Position numbers and translations under genes: made by a program
Notes under the pieces: generated by a model
The model's input: only the letters and a program-made list of their open reading frames with translations
Told to the model about the DNA's origin: nothing
Database searches by the model: none
Source of the DNA: Isoperla grammatica
Taxonomy: Eukaryota; Arthropoda; Insecta; Plecoptera; Perlodidae
NCBI GenBank assembly: GCA_945910005.1
Contig: OX246741.1
Span: 7,258,611-7,322,610, forward strand
DNA length: 64,000 bases
Direction: 5' to 3'
Shown: positions 35,105 through 48,439 of the stretch, one piece after another
How the letters are laid out: every line of letters begins with the position of its first letter
Numbering within the stretch: the first letter of the stretch is position 1

Positions 35105-35305
35105 TTAAGTATATTCGGGTTTTTGGATAGCTGGGAAGGAATGTCCGAGGACTTTTATAGTACGAATCAAACTCAGCATTCGCCTTTACGACTGAGGAAA
35201 ACCTCGGTAAAAACCTTCAGTCAGATTGCTGGGGCCGCGGAATCGAACTGGCGACCTCCCGAATTAAGAGTCTCGTATTTACCGCTGAGCCACCTCTATC
35301 GGTTA
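35105..35305 (-). mobile_element. tRNA-headed SINE, best-preserved copy
   Basis: On the minus strand the head reads TGGCTCAGCGGTAAATACGA (A-box-like) and AGTTCGATTCC (B box), then GCAATCTGACTGAAGGTTTT, TTTTCCTCAGTCGTAAAGGC and the tail CATTCCTTCCCAGCTATCC. Together with the copies at 13797, 28235, 32285, 41735 and 58825 it defines a family of about 190 bp. Confidence 0.8.
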
Positions 35306-35460
35306 TCTTATGTTGTAGTATACCTGCTGAATAGTATGGTAATTGAGCCACCTCTATCGGTTATCATATGTTGTAGTATACCTGCTGAATAGTATGGTAA
35401 ATGAGCCACCTCTATCGGTTATCTTACGTTGTACTATATACCTGCTGTATAGTATGGTAA
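35285..35460 (+). repeat. Three-copy tandem repeat growing from a SINE end
   Basis: Unit of about 58 bp starting GAGCCACCTCTATCGGTTAT and ending TAGTATGGTAA, three times. The first six or so bases of each unit are the tRNA-like head of the adjoining SINE, so the duplication started inside the SINE. Confidence 0.85.
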
Positions 35461-37008
35461 AGTTGTCCCAACTGCACAGATTTATGTTTATGTGATGCAC
35501 TTTCCATAATGACTGTGGGTTCACGGTTACCCAGTGTATAGTATAGTGTTGTAACAATGACAAAATTACATCAAACGAAGAACTTATGGCTATTTATAAG
35601 AATATATTGCACATTTGCACGTAAATCAATTGAGAGATTTACCTTTTTATATCGGACAGTAGCGCCTATCTCAACTGAGTGTTTTACTAATATACCTGTT
35701 GGCAACTTGGCTATATATGAAATGAAGCGGTTAACTATAATTCACTCATCCATGTACACTTACTTCGCTCAACTGTTGTAACCAACAACAGAGCGGTATG
35801 ATCTCTTAAAAGTTGCTAGCACAATGTCAAAACTAGTCACATTAAAAGAAATTAATAGATATAAATATTGCGCACAACTATTTCTATTTAATTACCCTAA
35901 AAAACAAAAATGGGTTTTCTACATATTTATTTGTAGCTTCGTTAACCATATTTGTGCTACATAAAAATGTGTACCATTGTTATACAACGTTATTGTATTT
36001 TGTCATGCTAAGATAATGAATGTGCACACATAGTGCTAGCTGTAACGAGTACTATTATACAGATGCTTATGGCATCGCACGCGACATTCGTACATTATGT
36101 TATTACAGTAGACCACGTGTGTAAACACGCAAGTTATTACATTATAGTATTACATTCTGTTACATGAACGAATGTTCATAAATGCAATATGCATATATAA
36201 TCTATTATGTATTACCCTGTTCACTTACCAAACTGATTTAGACAGGAGACTAGAAGAGTGTATTAAAATTAATTCAATACAATTATATAAAACTAACTAC
36301 CAGTTAATTATTATGATTCAATGCATGTTGCAATATAAACATTCATAATCGGATTCTTTAATCTTTGTTAATCATAATTGTTTAAAAAAAAAATGCACAT
36401 CCGTTTTAGTCCCTGTTACCGATAATTACGGAATCGGTACTCTTAAGTCAATAACCGTAGTACATAAAACGGCTGAAAATAAAATGTCGTTGTACAGTTC
36501 CAGCTAATTAGTTGTTACGACTACACAACACATAGTGTACGTGCATACATGGCCGGTCGTGGTGCGGTGCCTTTCGTTTATACAGTTAGCAGTATAGCAG
36601 GCGGTGAAGAACAAACGAACTGGGTTTGAACCCCACACAACATATTTCACTGTCGTTTTACTTGTATACAATCAATTTCTTCCATTATGTATTACGCACG
36701 TACAATTAGTTTCTGTGTAGCACACGAAGAGCATGTTACAAAAACGTGTATGTATGACTGTTACTCAACAAACTCATTCAATATACTATGATTCAAAACA
36801 TTATTACTGGTGAGATATTATTTATATCGTTGAACGGTTCATTTTTTATCCTTGAATCAGATTCTTGATTCACTTATACTGATACATTGTATTAGTATAA
36901 CTCTACGACAGACGGTTAATAGTAATAGTAATTAGTTAGTAAGGTTAGTTTATGAAATATAGAAAAAAATTGCATTTAAGTAAACTACCGGACATGTATG
37001 AAGGAGTA

Positions 37009-37354
37009 CAATGACTACGTTTACCACGCGAGCCCAGCTCGTGCTCGTAAGCTCGAGCTCAATAGCTCGGTATTCGTTTACCACGGACTTTGAGATCGTA
37101 CTAAATACTACATGTCTGGTTCGTGCTGAAAAAGAAGGCGTGGTTAACCGCTTGCTAAACGTACGTATGTACACAGTTCGGTCCGCATGTGTTTATCACG
37201 CAATTTGAGATCGCACGGAGCGTGCTGGCTCGGCTTCTTCGCCGAGCTGAGTTGGGTTCGAGCTTAGGTGTTTATCAAGCAAATTCAGTTCGCATAATGT
37301 CCAGCTCGAGCTTACGAGCTCGAGCTCGGCTCGCGTGGTAAACGTAGTCATTGA
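37009..37354. mobile_element. Inverted-repeat DNA element, about 346 bp
   Basis: Ends CAATGACTACGTTTACCACG and its exact mirror; arms match for about 50 bp, with a run of GCTCGAGCTCGTAAGC motifs. The interior repeats GTTTACCACG/GTTTATCACGC-like pieces four times. No transposase frame. No clear target-site duplication seen. Confidence 0.8.
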
Positions 37355-37584
37355 GTGACTCTAGTAATACAATGCATCGTTTCGTTGTATCCAATAAACA
37401 CCATAAACATTTTAAATACGTGGAAATAGTCCCGAAGACAGAATAGCTCTTGTCTTGTGAATCTACGTCAACACATTCAACCGTGTAACGACCTGTTGAC
37501 GGAGGCGATGTCTCAGAACGTTATCTTATTCTCACAGCATTGTTTAAACAAATCTCTGTTGATTGATATTCAATACTGACCGAG

Positions 37585-37776
37585 TCAAACCTCGAGTCCA
37601 CGAAACAGCTGTCGATCACCGTGACGGCCAAGTTTCGATTTCAGTCGAACATTGTCCTTGTCATGACGCGACGGGGACATGACGGATGGACAATGTCGAC
37701 CAATCCAGACGCTGCTTCCCGTCTGGGGATGATGGTACGCGATCACGTGACATAATGTGACGTCACGTGATGTCAC
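37585..37776 (-). promoter_or_regulatory. GC-richer island with E-boxes, CRE and a short open exon candidate
   Basis: CACGTG at 37744-37749, TGACGTCA at 37758-37765 and CACGTG at 37764-37769 are packed within 26 bp. Downstream on the minus strand is ATTGG and then an open stretch starting MSPSRHDKDNVRL. No good donor follows, so the coding reading is weak. Best taken as a possible promoter or enhancer. Confidence 0.3.
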
Positions 37777-39202
37777 CTGTTTATCAAATTACACCTTCGT
37801 CAAACTTGAATACATGTAAAAGAAAAAGCTGATCACTTGAGTTTGGATATGTTATTTGCATTGTTGTGTATGTGTGCTAATGAATAACAAGACAATAAAT
37901 ATCAAAGAAACTATAACATGAAAAATAATATGTTCCATAATATACAAAGAAAGTTAAACACGATGATAAAAAAGAAGCAAATCACGATAGGGTTGTCAAA
38001 ATTTAATGAACGTTAAAATAAGGAGCCTTCCTAGGTTTAGATTATTTCTGCATGGATCTGGTGGCCGCAACAGGAATTCACCAAATGTGACGATTAGACC
38101 ATGATTAGACGATTTTCAGAGTTGATCTAGCTAGAGGACCGTGATTACTTTGATAGATTAATGACAACAATATCAACTAGTTTTTTTGAAATGTTATGTT
38201 TCGGTGCATTTTTCACTGTTGTGCATTGTTGTCATTGAAGTGCCGTGATTATCTAACGGACCTAGATCAATTCTAAAAAAAGGTATATAATGGCGTAGAC
38301 AATGTTACATCTTAGCAGCGCTTTTGTCAGGTTTAGTGACGTACAATCTAGCAAAATATAAAAATAATACATATGACACTGATGATGCAGTATTTACATC
38401 CCACATTTTGTCAACGACCCAAGATAAAGACAACAATAATTACGCTGTACACGTTGTTTTATAATTGCGCACAACTTCCGGACGCTGTCGTCGAGTGCCG
38501 TGACGTGACGTATACTTGCGCTTCCAAAGAGCTCAGACACACGACCTTGCAGACAAGGAAGATCAAGGTCAGCGATCGCAATCTTGAAGGCGGTGCTGAT
38601 GAAGAACGCAACCGAAAACACCTTCACTTTCTGTCGTAAACAACAAGTGGATCGAATCGGCCACGACCTCAGCTGGCTACGCTCGACTGAATATTCAGTG
38701 TGAGGAAGTGACAGCACGGGAATACACTCATATCTTCCGGGTATTCAGATATTCCTGAGACAGATTTTTTTGCAATAGGGAATCGGCTCATTTTAAAGTA
38801 AAGAAAAGAGAAAATATGATGAACGATATATTACATAATCGGCGAGCACAACAATCATACTGATTGGTTCACATTTATCGGCAAAATCTGAACGCCTTAA
38901 TACTTTGTTCAAGAAGTAGAATTATTGCTTGTATTGCTTCTTCATACAGCGGCAATATTTTCAATATCACTCGGTTCAAGGATGGGACAAAGTGTCCTTA
39001 GTGTGTATTTATTTCCGTAAGGATGGATGGATGGATGGATGAAATGACGAAACATGAACACAATAACTCCTTGAAGGCATCTTTCAAGGCCTAGACCATC
39101 ATTTCTGTCTAGAAACGTTTTATTACTAGACACACCTTGGCGTTCAATGTATAGTTAGTTATTAATCAGTGACAGTTCCTTCGATGCTCTCATTACCTCA
39201 TA

Positions 39203-39606
<404 letters not shown>

Positions 39607-41734
39607 GCGGAAGGACAGTACGTGATGTACTGTTATGGCATAATTATAACACTGCACAGTTATTATAACATTGCGGTAAACCGATATACCCTTGAAAACT
39701 CGTCACACATAAAGAAGCTATAGAACCAATGACACATCATACTTGTGAGACAATTTGCAGCATATATTCTGTGCATAATTAGCAGAAAATTCTTGATTCG
39801 AGAGTTCTGGGTTCGACTCACAGTACCAGCAATCCTAGGCAAATGTTTATTCAAAGGCATGTCGGTATAAATGCTAGATTGGATCTTTTGAGTTCCAAAT
39901 TGCTTAACTACCGTAATACCTCTCGGGCAAAGAGATACATTACAGCGCAATTAATAATAGTTTACGTCTTAAATCAGAGGTTATGTGCATTATTGTGTAA
40001 AGAATATACATATTTATGGGAAGTAATTAAAAGGTGTTAGCTATATTAGAAAGGGATTTTAGAGTCTAATAAGTAGCTATAATCAGTCAGCATTCCTATG
40101 CAAAGAACAATTGTATTATGTGTAATGTATGTGGATTTATGTTAATTTTAATTGAAACCGCTTGATCTTGACAAAGATTGGTATAGTATTTATAGAACGC
40201 GTCTGTATTGTGCAGAGCTTACAAGCAAGGAAACCGGAGTCCGCGCTTACTCTTATATAGGAGCCCCACCCATGTTCCATTTTTGAGAAAGTATTGAAGA
40301 CATTAGAATAATGCAGCCTTGATGCTTTATCCTTACACTCACGACTCTGTGCGTATTATTATTTATTAGTCGGTTTTAAGTGCAACGGTAAACGTTTACG
40401 ACGTCATATTTAATCTAAATTTTTCCTTTCAACAGTTATGAGAGTTATGTCTATTTATGGAATATACAGTAGAAGTCCATTAAGTTTTTCGTGAGAATAT
40501 CTGTTCAAGATAAACGTCAGAAGTTAACTTAAAATATGCTTCTTTTCAGCTGATTTAGCTTAGGTATATTGAGTAATATATATTGGGGCAGTGGGGGCAG
40601 TGTTTAAGAACTTAGTCATAGTATTCGTCTTGTGACTGCGAAGAACTTGCAAACACTATTGGATGCTGCTGTAGGTGGCCTATATTACAACACAAACTAA
40701 TGATTTATTTAATCAAAAAATTACCCACAACTACAAGACGTTTAAAGCTAATGTCAGTCTTGATGTGATTTAACAGTAATCGCGATACAAATTTTCAACG
40801 AATAGTATTTGCAAATCCAAATCATCCGGTTCTATACTTCTATAGTTGCTCATGACATGACATTGTGCTGGACTACCGACCGGTGACACCGACACATATA
40901 TGTCAAGATACAAACTCATTATTTGTTTTGTGACGCTTGTGTTGTTAATGAATCGAATCGAATTGAATCGAGTCGAATCGGACAAAACAAACTCCACACT
41001 GTTGTAGACCTTCATCATTCAGTTATTCAATTAACTAATGATCGATATTTCTCTTGTAGCCAAGCAATGTCACATCAAACAAACACTGAGTCCTTTATAC
41101 ACATACTCAATAGGTCAGCATCTGCATTCTGACTGTGTACATACTTTTTATATAATACGCAATTTAATAGGATTGGTTAAAAAGAAATACAGAAAGGTCA
41201 TCAGCGCTTATTTAATTAGAGGAAGCAATGATGCATGCACGTAACATTCAAAGAACTATTCCATAGAGCACGGATGTCCGTCCTACGCTGCAGTAATGTG
41301 GAAGGCTATACATGTGTATGATGGCCGTAGGTTGCTGCAGGTGTTTGTGGTAAAGAAACTATTGCAATGGAATATTAATTTAATGATGATATGGATGGTA
41401 GAAATGTAGATTTATAGATAGGTCTTCATTGAAGGATTAGGATATTAAAATACGAATTAACATTATGTTTGTGTTAGAACTATGTCGACGCAGGCATCAT
41501 ACAATTCAGCTGGCTGAGGGTCAAAATCGAGACTGTATAAGTTTTTTAAAGACGGAGGTGACCTTCCCTTATCAGTTGCTTAAGACCTGGTAATGGTATT
41601 ATGATGACCCGCTGAATACATAGTCCGGGGCTAACTTGTTTTCTCGATAGCAATCATCATCAGTAGCTGCTTTCCGCGGCGAAAACAAGTTATCCCGGGC
41701 TAAATACTTAGCCGGCCGTCGTGATACCAGGCCT

Positions 41735-41865
41735 AAGTAGAAAAATAGAACTCAATCTCAACATTCGGGTTATGACTGAGAAACCCCTCGTAAGCCTTCA
41801 ATCAGGATTGCCGGTAACGGGAATCGAAGTGGCATTAGAGCCTCGTGCAGTAGCAATGAGTCATC
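41735..41865 (-). mobile_element. tRNA-headed SINE copy (partial)
   Basis: Antisense copy with CTCAATCTCAACATTCGGG, TATGACTGAGAAACCCCTCG, CTTCAATCAGGATTGCCGG and TAACGGGAATCGAAGTGG. The head is degraded. Confidence 0.65.
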
Positions 41866-42611
41866 TTCATGAATGGATTGGATATATTAAATTAAAACCG
41901 CGCACCTATTCCACTTTATCAGATATAACTCAAGCCTCATTACTCATGAACACCGCAAGTAGGCCACACGCTAATTGACCAGCTATAACCCGCAATTAGA
42001 TGTCGTTACCGGATATCGTTAATCATACTGACGACAAACTCACGTTTCTAGCGAGATTCCCCACCATACGAGAAGTCCCGAGAAACTTGCACACAAAGTG
42101 GAGCAGGACGCCTCCGCTCTACACCCGAGTAAACCAAACAAACGCACGTCAAACACCTTGAGCATGTTTTCAAACAACTCAAACTCTACGGTAAAAATAA
42201 CCCGTGTTTCGAGAAGGCTGTGGATGGCCTAGAGCCACTCTACTCCGAAACCAGAATGCCCTGACCTAGCGCACGTTACTTTTACCTCTAATTACAAAGC
42301 AAGGTGATCAATGCTATAATGACTGCGTGCGTGAACCCTTTGTATGTTGCTATGTAAGAGGTCATTCTCTCCGATTAAGGAAGTATTAATAATATTATTT
42401 CTGAAATAGCCAGATAAAACCCACTGTAATTGTTGTAACCCCAATACGCCCATGTAATTCTTTACCACAAACGCAATTCAATCTTCACTCGCCTTCATAT
42501 CGTCTAAATTTGTTTGTAGCGAATAAAGCGATATAACTTGACCCCTTCATTCGACTAGTTAGTTACAACCAATAATAGTAAAAATAGGTTTAATAGTATA
42601 GACAATTGTTT

Positions 42612-42766
42612 AAGGTCGAGTCTTACAATGTCCCAATAACTTTTTATTCGTCGAATAGCTTGTTGTCTCCATGGCAACGACCAATCCAAACCCTTGAAAT
42701 CCTCCAAATAGCTTAATTGCTACAAATAATTTTCCTATTAGGAGATTGTAAGACTGGCCCTTAGTA
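42612..42766. mobile_element. Palindromic MITE
   Basis: AAGGTCGAGTCTTACAATGT on the left and, mirrored, AAGGGCCAGTCTTACAATCT on the right. The interior carries TCTCCATGGCAACGACCAAT. The outer bases resemble the element at 5351-5502, so they may be one superfamily. Confidence 0.75.
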
Positions 42767-43679
42767 TGGTATAATCTTATCATTGTCTTATGACTGATTA
42801 GAAGAATAGGAACTAAAGAAGTGCCATCGATACATGTTGACATATAAATACAAAAAACATTGCTAAAAGTGTCCACACTTCAGATTGAAATGGTTAAAAC
42901 AATTTTACAAAATGTGATATTTTTGAGCACCAAGCAGATTTGCTCACGACATTAGCATTAACTTACTTGAAAAAATGTTGATGAAGTCTGATAACAGTTA
43001 CTTGCAAGTCACAATCTCACGTGTTGGACGCAGTCACTAAAAATGTGTAATGATTCGTGTTTTGGTGACCTGCAAGTGATGGAGCGCCAATGTTCACGGT
43101 CACTTGCAACAGGGAGACATACTGATACTGCATTTGAGTGAAATCTCACTTCATTTTAAACATTTCAAGCTAATGTTAATTATCATACGGAATCTTTTAA
43201 TCGTTACAACATAGAAACAAATAACTTTTGTTAAAACAATTTAACCTCTTCGTTCTGAAGAATGATTACGTGTAGTAATGTTTTCCATGTTTGGAAGTTG
43301 ACATGTACCTATGGTATTTTTTTAGTTTTCTGCCCAATTATCCCAATAAAGCTTTTTCTGTTGGTAATTCTATACATAAAATATAGATTATGTCAACAGA
43401 TATAACGCGAAACTTTGATAGAAGAGTGTTGAAAGTACTCTTGACGGTGACAAATTATGTATTTGGTTGATTGAATCCACTGAAAGATCTTTAAATAACG
43501 TAGAGCACTCAAAATACACTAGACGCATTCTGGTGGCAAGAAAATAAACTTCTATTAGGAGTGGTCTAGCTGTCAATTTTCATTGTTGTTGTATTGTTAT
43601 TATTCATCAATGGCGCTGAAAGGAGGTTGCTTAGCAGCGCTATCTATGTTAGTTTTGAGTCCTCTTCATTAGAAAAGTT

Positions 43680-43940
43680 TAAAATCATCTGAATGTAACA
43701 TATAGCAAACACATTGGGTTGGGAAAGGTTGGAAATGATCTGAATGTAACATTAAGCAAACACATTGGGTTGGGAAAGGTTGGAAATGATCTGAATGTAA
43801 CATAAAGCAAACACACTGGGTTGGGAAAGGTTTATTAAAACCATCTTAATGTAACATAAAGCAAACACATTGGGTTGTGAAAGGTTTAAAATGATGTGAA
43901 TGTAACATAAAGCAAACACATTGGGTTGGGAAAAGTTGGA
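43680..43940 (-). repeat. Minisatellite, 51-52-bp unit, five copies
   Basis: Unit GAATGTAACATAAAGCAAAC then ACATTGGGTTGGGAAAGGTT. Because the period is close to 51, a minus-strand frame repeats LSQPNVFALCYI. No other evidence of coding. Confidence 0.9.
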
Positions 43941-44848
43941 ATGAATGGATGAATTCCACTCAGAACTCAGAAGTATCGCGGAACGAATTGCACAAAGCGC
44001 AATGAGACCCAGCACGAGATAGTGCACAATCATTTCCGTATTTCTAAAATACACTTCAAAACAATACCGATCGTATAAATTATGCAACTCGAATCATTAC
44101 GTGCACATGCATGTCTAAACTGCTTCAATAATACTTTCATCCTCGTTTCCATAGAGAACTACTTTCAATCACATCCACTCAGTGAAATAACAAAATACAT
44201 CTCAGAATGAATATTGAGCCGTTTCAGCAGTGACTGACAATTTGTTTATTGGTCAGATTCTTATATTTATTCAACCTATACTGTAAATCGTTTGCCAACG
44301 TTTTCAAACCAGGCCAGTCGTTTAATTTACATAATCTTTATTATCTGAGTCGATAAGTTTTTTCGTAAATGCCAGCGATTAAAGAATGTGGTACGAAAGA
44401 AACTCGTTATAATTGATAATGGCATAATTTATATTATTTTTGGAAACCTCTCTTTAGTATCTATAAAGTGGAAAGATGACACACAAATCTATAACTGCAC
44501 AGGTTGTGTACATAAGAGTGTTAGAGACAAATAGCTCGAAAAGCGTTAGAATTTAAGCTATAAAGTACGTCCATCTTTAAAATGATTATCAATTTCAACA
44601 TTTTGCAATTATGAGGGGCGTGATATTATCAAGATAGTTTACAGATATTCTAAAAATAAATGAGATAAGATAAAAAAGACAATAAGGTGTTGAAGCTTGA
44701 AGGAGTCGACAGAAATGCAAGTGATGTGCGTTTCTACGTCACTTTCTTGGTAGATCAAAGGCAAAAAATGTGAGTATCTCGTCGACAACAGTAAATCATG
44801 TTTGTATTTGAAGGAGCCGTACCCGCAAATATATATTTGAGTTTATGT

Positions 44849-45079
44849 AGTACTTGGTTTTCGAGTTTTTATCCGCGTAACATGCTCTCTAGACACATGC
44901 TTGATGGCCCGGAAATGGGCCATTGTCAGAGTTCTCAGCCTATGAACAGACAAGACCACGCAGGCAAATGCCATTTTGCCGAAACGTCGAGACTCTGACA
45001 ATGGCCCATTTCCAGGCCAGCAACCAGTCTCTAGAGAGCACGTTACGCGGACCAAAACTCGAAAACTATAAGTAGTATA
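44849..45079. mobile_element. Long inverted-repeat element
   Basis: Arms of about 80 bp: GTTTTCGAGTTTT, CCGCGTAAC(A/G)TGCTCTCTAG and GGAAATGGGCCATTGTCAGA occur on the left and mirrored on the right. The loop holds GCAAATGCCATTTTGCCG and AAACGTCGAG. No protein frame. Confidence 0.85.
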
Positions 45080-45363
45080 TACATCGACTTCAGTTCGCGA
45101 AAACCTACATAATAACATATAGTGTTTATCAATATGCACGAGAGTATTCGTCCAACCTAATCAACTACGATCGAATACGTCGGCTCACCCGTGAAGGTGT
45201 TATACTGTTTACAAAGCTGAACCTCGAACCCAGCGGAATGGAAGAGACCTGATTGTTGTCGACATGCTGCACTCAGATAATCAAACTATTCAATTAGACC
45301 AATCACGTTGACTGACAGGAGAGGTCAGCGGGGCATGGGTAATCAAGTTAGCCAATCATTCAA

Positions 45364-45370
<7 letters not shown>

Positions 45371-45408
<38 letters not shown>
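45371..45408 (+). repeat. (CT)n microsatellite
   Basis: About 18 CT units, flanked by more diverged CT and CA stretches. Confidence 0.95.
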
Positions 45409-45411
<3 letters not shown>

Positions 45412-45479
45412 CGCATACAAACACTACTCACTGTCAATATCACACACACACGCACAGTGGTCGTATTTACTCTGAAGAA

Positions 45480-47640
45480 AATGTTACTAAAAATACAGAT
45501 TTAATCATCTGTTTCTTCACCGTGTTTATTAACTCATTCGAATGTAGGCTGAGGCTGGTATACGTTGCGTCGAACAAACAGAGGCTATAAAGGACGTTTC
45601 GGATAGTTTAAGTTGAGGAATTCATGATATCATTTCAAAAGAATGATAGTATATATTCATCTGTATCTGTGTGGCGTCTTTGCAATACTAAAAAAACATA
45701 ACCTAAACTCAATTCTTTACGTAAACGTGGCTCATATCAAAGTATAGATATTTTTAGAGAAAAAGTCTTACGTTTTGTAATTTCAGGTTTTTACTCAAAT
45801 TTTCTAGACATGTAACACGAATAGAAGAAAATTACACACTTTTAAACTGTCAAATCTTGACGTTTCAATTGCAGACATTAACTCCAATTCATGAAGTTTA
45901 TTGTTTCGACATGTAATTTATACTGACGAGTAAAATCTACAATATCCAACCATGCGTATCGAAAGAATGACGTGAAATTGACATGTGATTCCGGTAGTGA
46001 AGGTTTTTGAGCGACCTTGGACGACCGTGAAAACAGAATGCACCGAATCGCGTTGTAAACAGAAACGCATCAGAAGTTTGATTGAGCGACATAACAATCA
46101 GATCATTAGCGGGAGAACTGAGAAGTATGAATTATCGCCGGACGCACTACTCACATACTTATATACTTCATGCACACATTATGTCAAACTGTTTGAATTC
46201 AAGGACAAAAGAGCATCAGTAAAAAACTAACTATTGTTGCATTTTTCTTTGTTCTTGATTTCAATTAGTTTGACGACATTATTGAATAAACCGTGTAATG
46301 TGGGCATTATATACACACATTGTGAATCGTACGTATCTCTCATTAAAAGAAATACTATAGTTATTAAATTAAGAAATCTATTTTTGGACATAGCGCTTTT
46401 AGAATATGATTTGCATTTATACATATTTGAATTTTCAGAACGGTTGCACAGCTTTGAACACATTTCCAACTTCTTCAATAGTGTACACAAAATTGAAAAT
46501 AAAATAAGAAGTTCAAGTATAACAAATTCTTAAATTATAAACATTTTCTATGCCAATCGCATTTTATACGTTATAATTTCAGTAAGTTTAAATAACAATA
46601 ATAACCTTCTATGTATAATGAGCAGTAACATGTTAATTTTATGCTTTGAGGTTTACTAAACCTCCGCTATAGTCGATAGTTCATTAAAAAAATATTTTCT
46701 TCTTTCTGATCATTGTTCACAAAATCTTCAAGAACAACAAAGAACAACTTAAAACTTGTATCAATTTTATTATAACATTTGAAAATTTGAAATCGTTTTG
46801 TTGTTTTTTCTTGACGATTTAGGGTACAATGTAAGAAAAAGAATAAATATTCATAGATAATAATTTATAAAGTGCCTTTAATATGTGGGCTCACGTGAGT
46901 ATTATATTGCAGTGACTTAACATTGCGCTTTCCATTATACAAGATTTTCCTGTCCAGCAGGCAGTGGATTTGTCTACACAGTCACAGTCTTCAGCCCTCA
47001 CAGTCTCGCCAGACAGACCAATGGGGACCCCCGCGCGTACCCGGTATTGCACGCGGTTTGCATATCCAGGCATGTATATGTTTACACCACTTCTCAACAA
47101 GCCGGTGACGTCATTGCAGACAAACTGAGTCCACTTCTTCTCTTATAGATCATCCATCACAAAAACAAAACAAAAAAGTTTTGATAAGAAACGGCGTCGA
47201 CGCTAGCAAAATTTATGCTAAAACACTTAAAATAATTTTCATTTCATCAAAAAATTTCAAAAATTTTAAAAACAGTCTATCTTTTAGACCATTTTATTGT
47301 TTCTCTCTACTAAATCTCCAAGCACAACAATAGCATTTGTTACAATTTACATCACAGCCATTTTTTCAGACAAACAATCCGTTGCTGGGCAACTTCATTG
47401 TTGTATCTTTCTATGAATGTTTGTCCGAACAAAACACATAGCTTTTTTTACAATCATAGCAAATCCTAAACACAGCAACTAAAAATTTAAAAGTTCATGG
47501 TTATTTGATCTTGTACGCACTAATCACCTTGATATAAACATTTGAAAAATAATTAATAATTGTTGTATATTCTTGTTCTTGAATATTTATGGGACCTTTG
47601 TTGAGAAACCAGAAAAGGATTCCTAGATAAGTTTTAAAAT
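45480..47640. other. AT-rich DNA with one CpG-richer patch
   Basis: No supported exon. A CpG-richer patch at 46960-47110 is open on the minus strand (Cys-containing, VRAEDCDCVDKSTACW) and contains TGACGTCA at 47106-47113. It may be a promoter or an exon of an unseen gene; I do not recognise it. Confidence 0.35.
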
Positions 47641-47654
47641 CAAAATGTCGTGAG

Positions 47655-48090
47655 TGGTGGAGGCGCCGGGTACAGAAGCAGTTACCGTTTTACTAATGTT
47701 AACTTATGGTGTAGGCGCCGGGTACAGAAGCAGTTACCGTTTTACTAATGTTAACCCATGGTGTAGGCGCCGGGTACAGAAGCAGTTACCGTTTTACTAA
47801 TGTTAACCCATGGTGTAGGCGCCGGGTACAGAAGCAGTTACCGTTTTACTAATGTTAACTTATGGTGTAGGCGCCGGGTACAGAAGCAGTTACCGTTTTA
47901 CTAATGTTAACTTATGGTGTAGGCGCCGGGTACAGAAGCAGTTACCGTTTTACTAATGTTAACTTATGGTGTAGGCGCCGGGTACAGAAGCAGTTACCGT
48001 TTTACTAATGTTAACGTTTGGTGGAGGCGCCGGGTATAGAAGCAGTTACCGTTTTACTAATGTTAACGTTTGGTGTAGGCGCCGGGTATT
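47655..48090 (+). repeat. Minisatellite, 52-bp unit, nine copies
   Basis: Unit GGTGTAGGCGCCGGGTACAG, AAGCAGTTACCG, TTTTACTAATGTTAACTTAT. Most copies differ only in the last bases (ACTTAT, ACCCAT, ACGTTT), and the first and last copies are diverged at the ends. Confidence 0.95.
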
Positions 48091-48439
48091 GAAGGCGCGA
48101 CTTTAAGTACCGTCTTGAATTGAATAAATGTCGATTATTGAAGGTGCTGGTAAAATATTATCTCCCTGATCTCATAGAGTTATCAAAGCATGCTAGATGT
48201 AAGTGGTTCACCTGCTGTATTCGGCTCGCTATCTGGTTAGCGCGCACGCATATCTACCCATAGTGTTGACGCGAGGCGGAGCAAAACAAACAATTTATCC
48301 GCACGCGATCCCTCTGTATATAAATCACTTTTATCCACCGCTTGTGTTTTATTGGTTTTCAATCCTATAAAAACCATGTAGGTAGAGATCACGTTGAATT
48401 TCTTATTTGTCTGGCAAAGGGTTATTGACGTCATCTACT

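Noticed and set aside
34811..35392. 193-residue open frame on the plus strand
   Set aside because: It runs antisense through a SINE and into its tandem-duplicated head; no splice or family support.
38394..38717. Minus-strand frame with a hydrophobic stretch (VFSVAFFISTAFKIAIA)
   Set aside because: No ATG in suitable position and only a weak donor. A CpG-richer patch with a palindromic TGAATATTCA is all that can be said.
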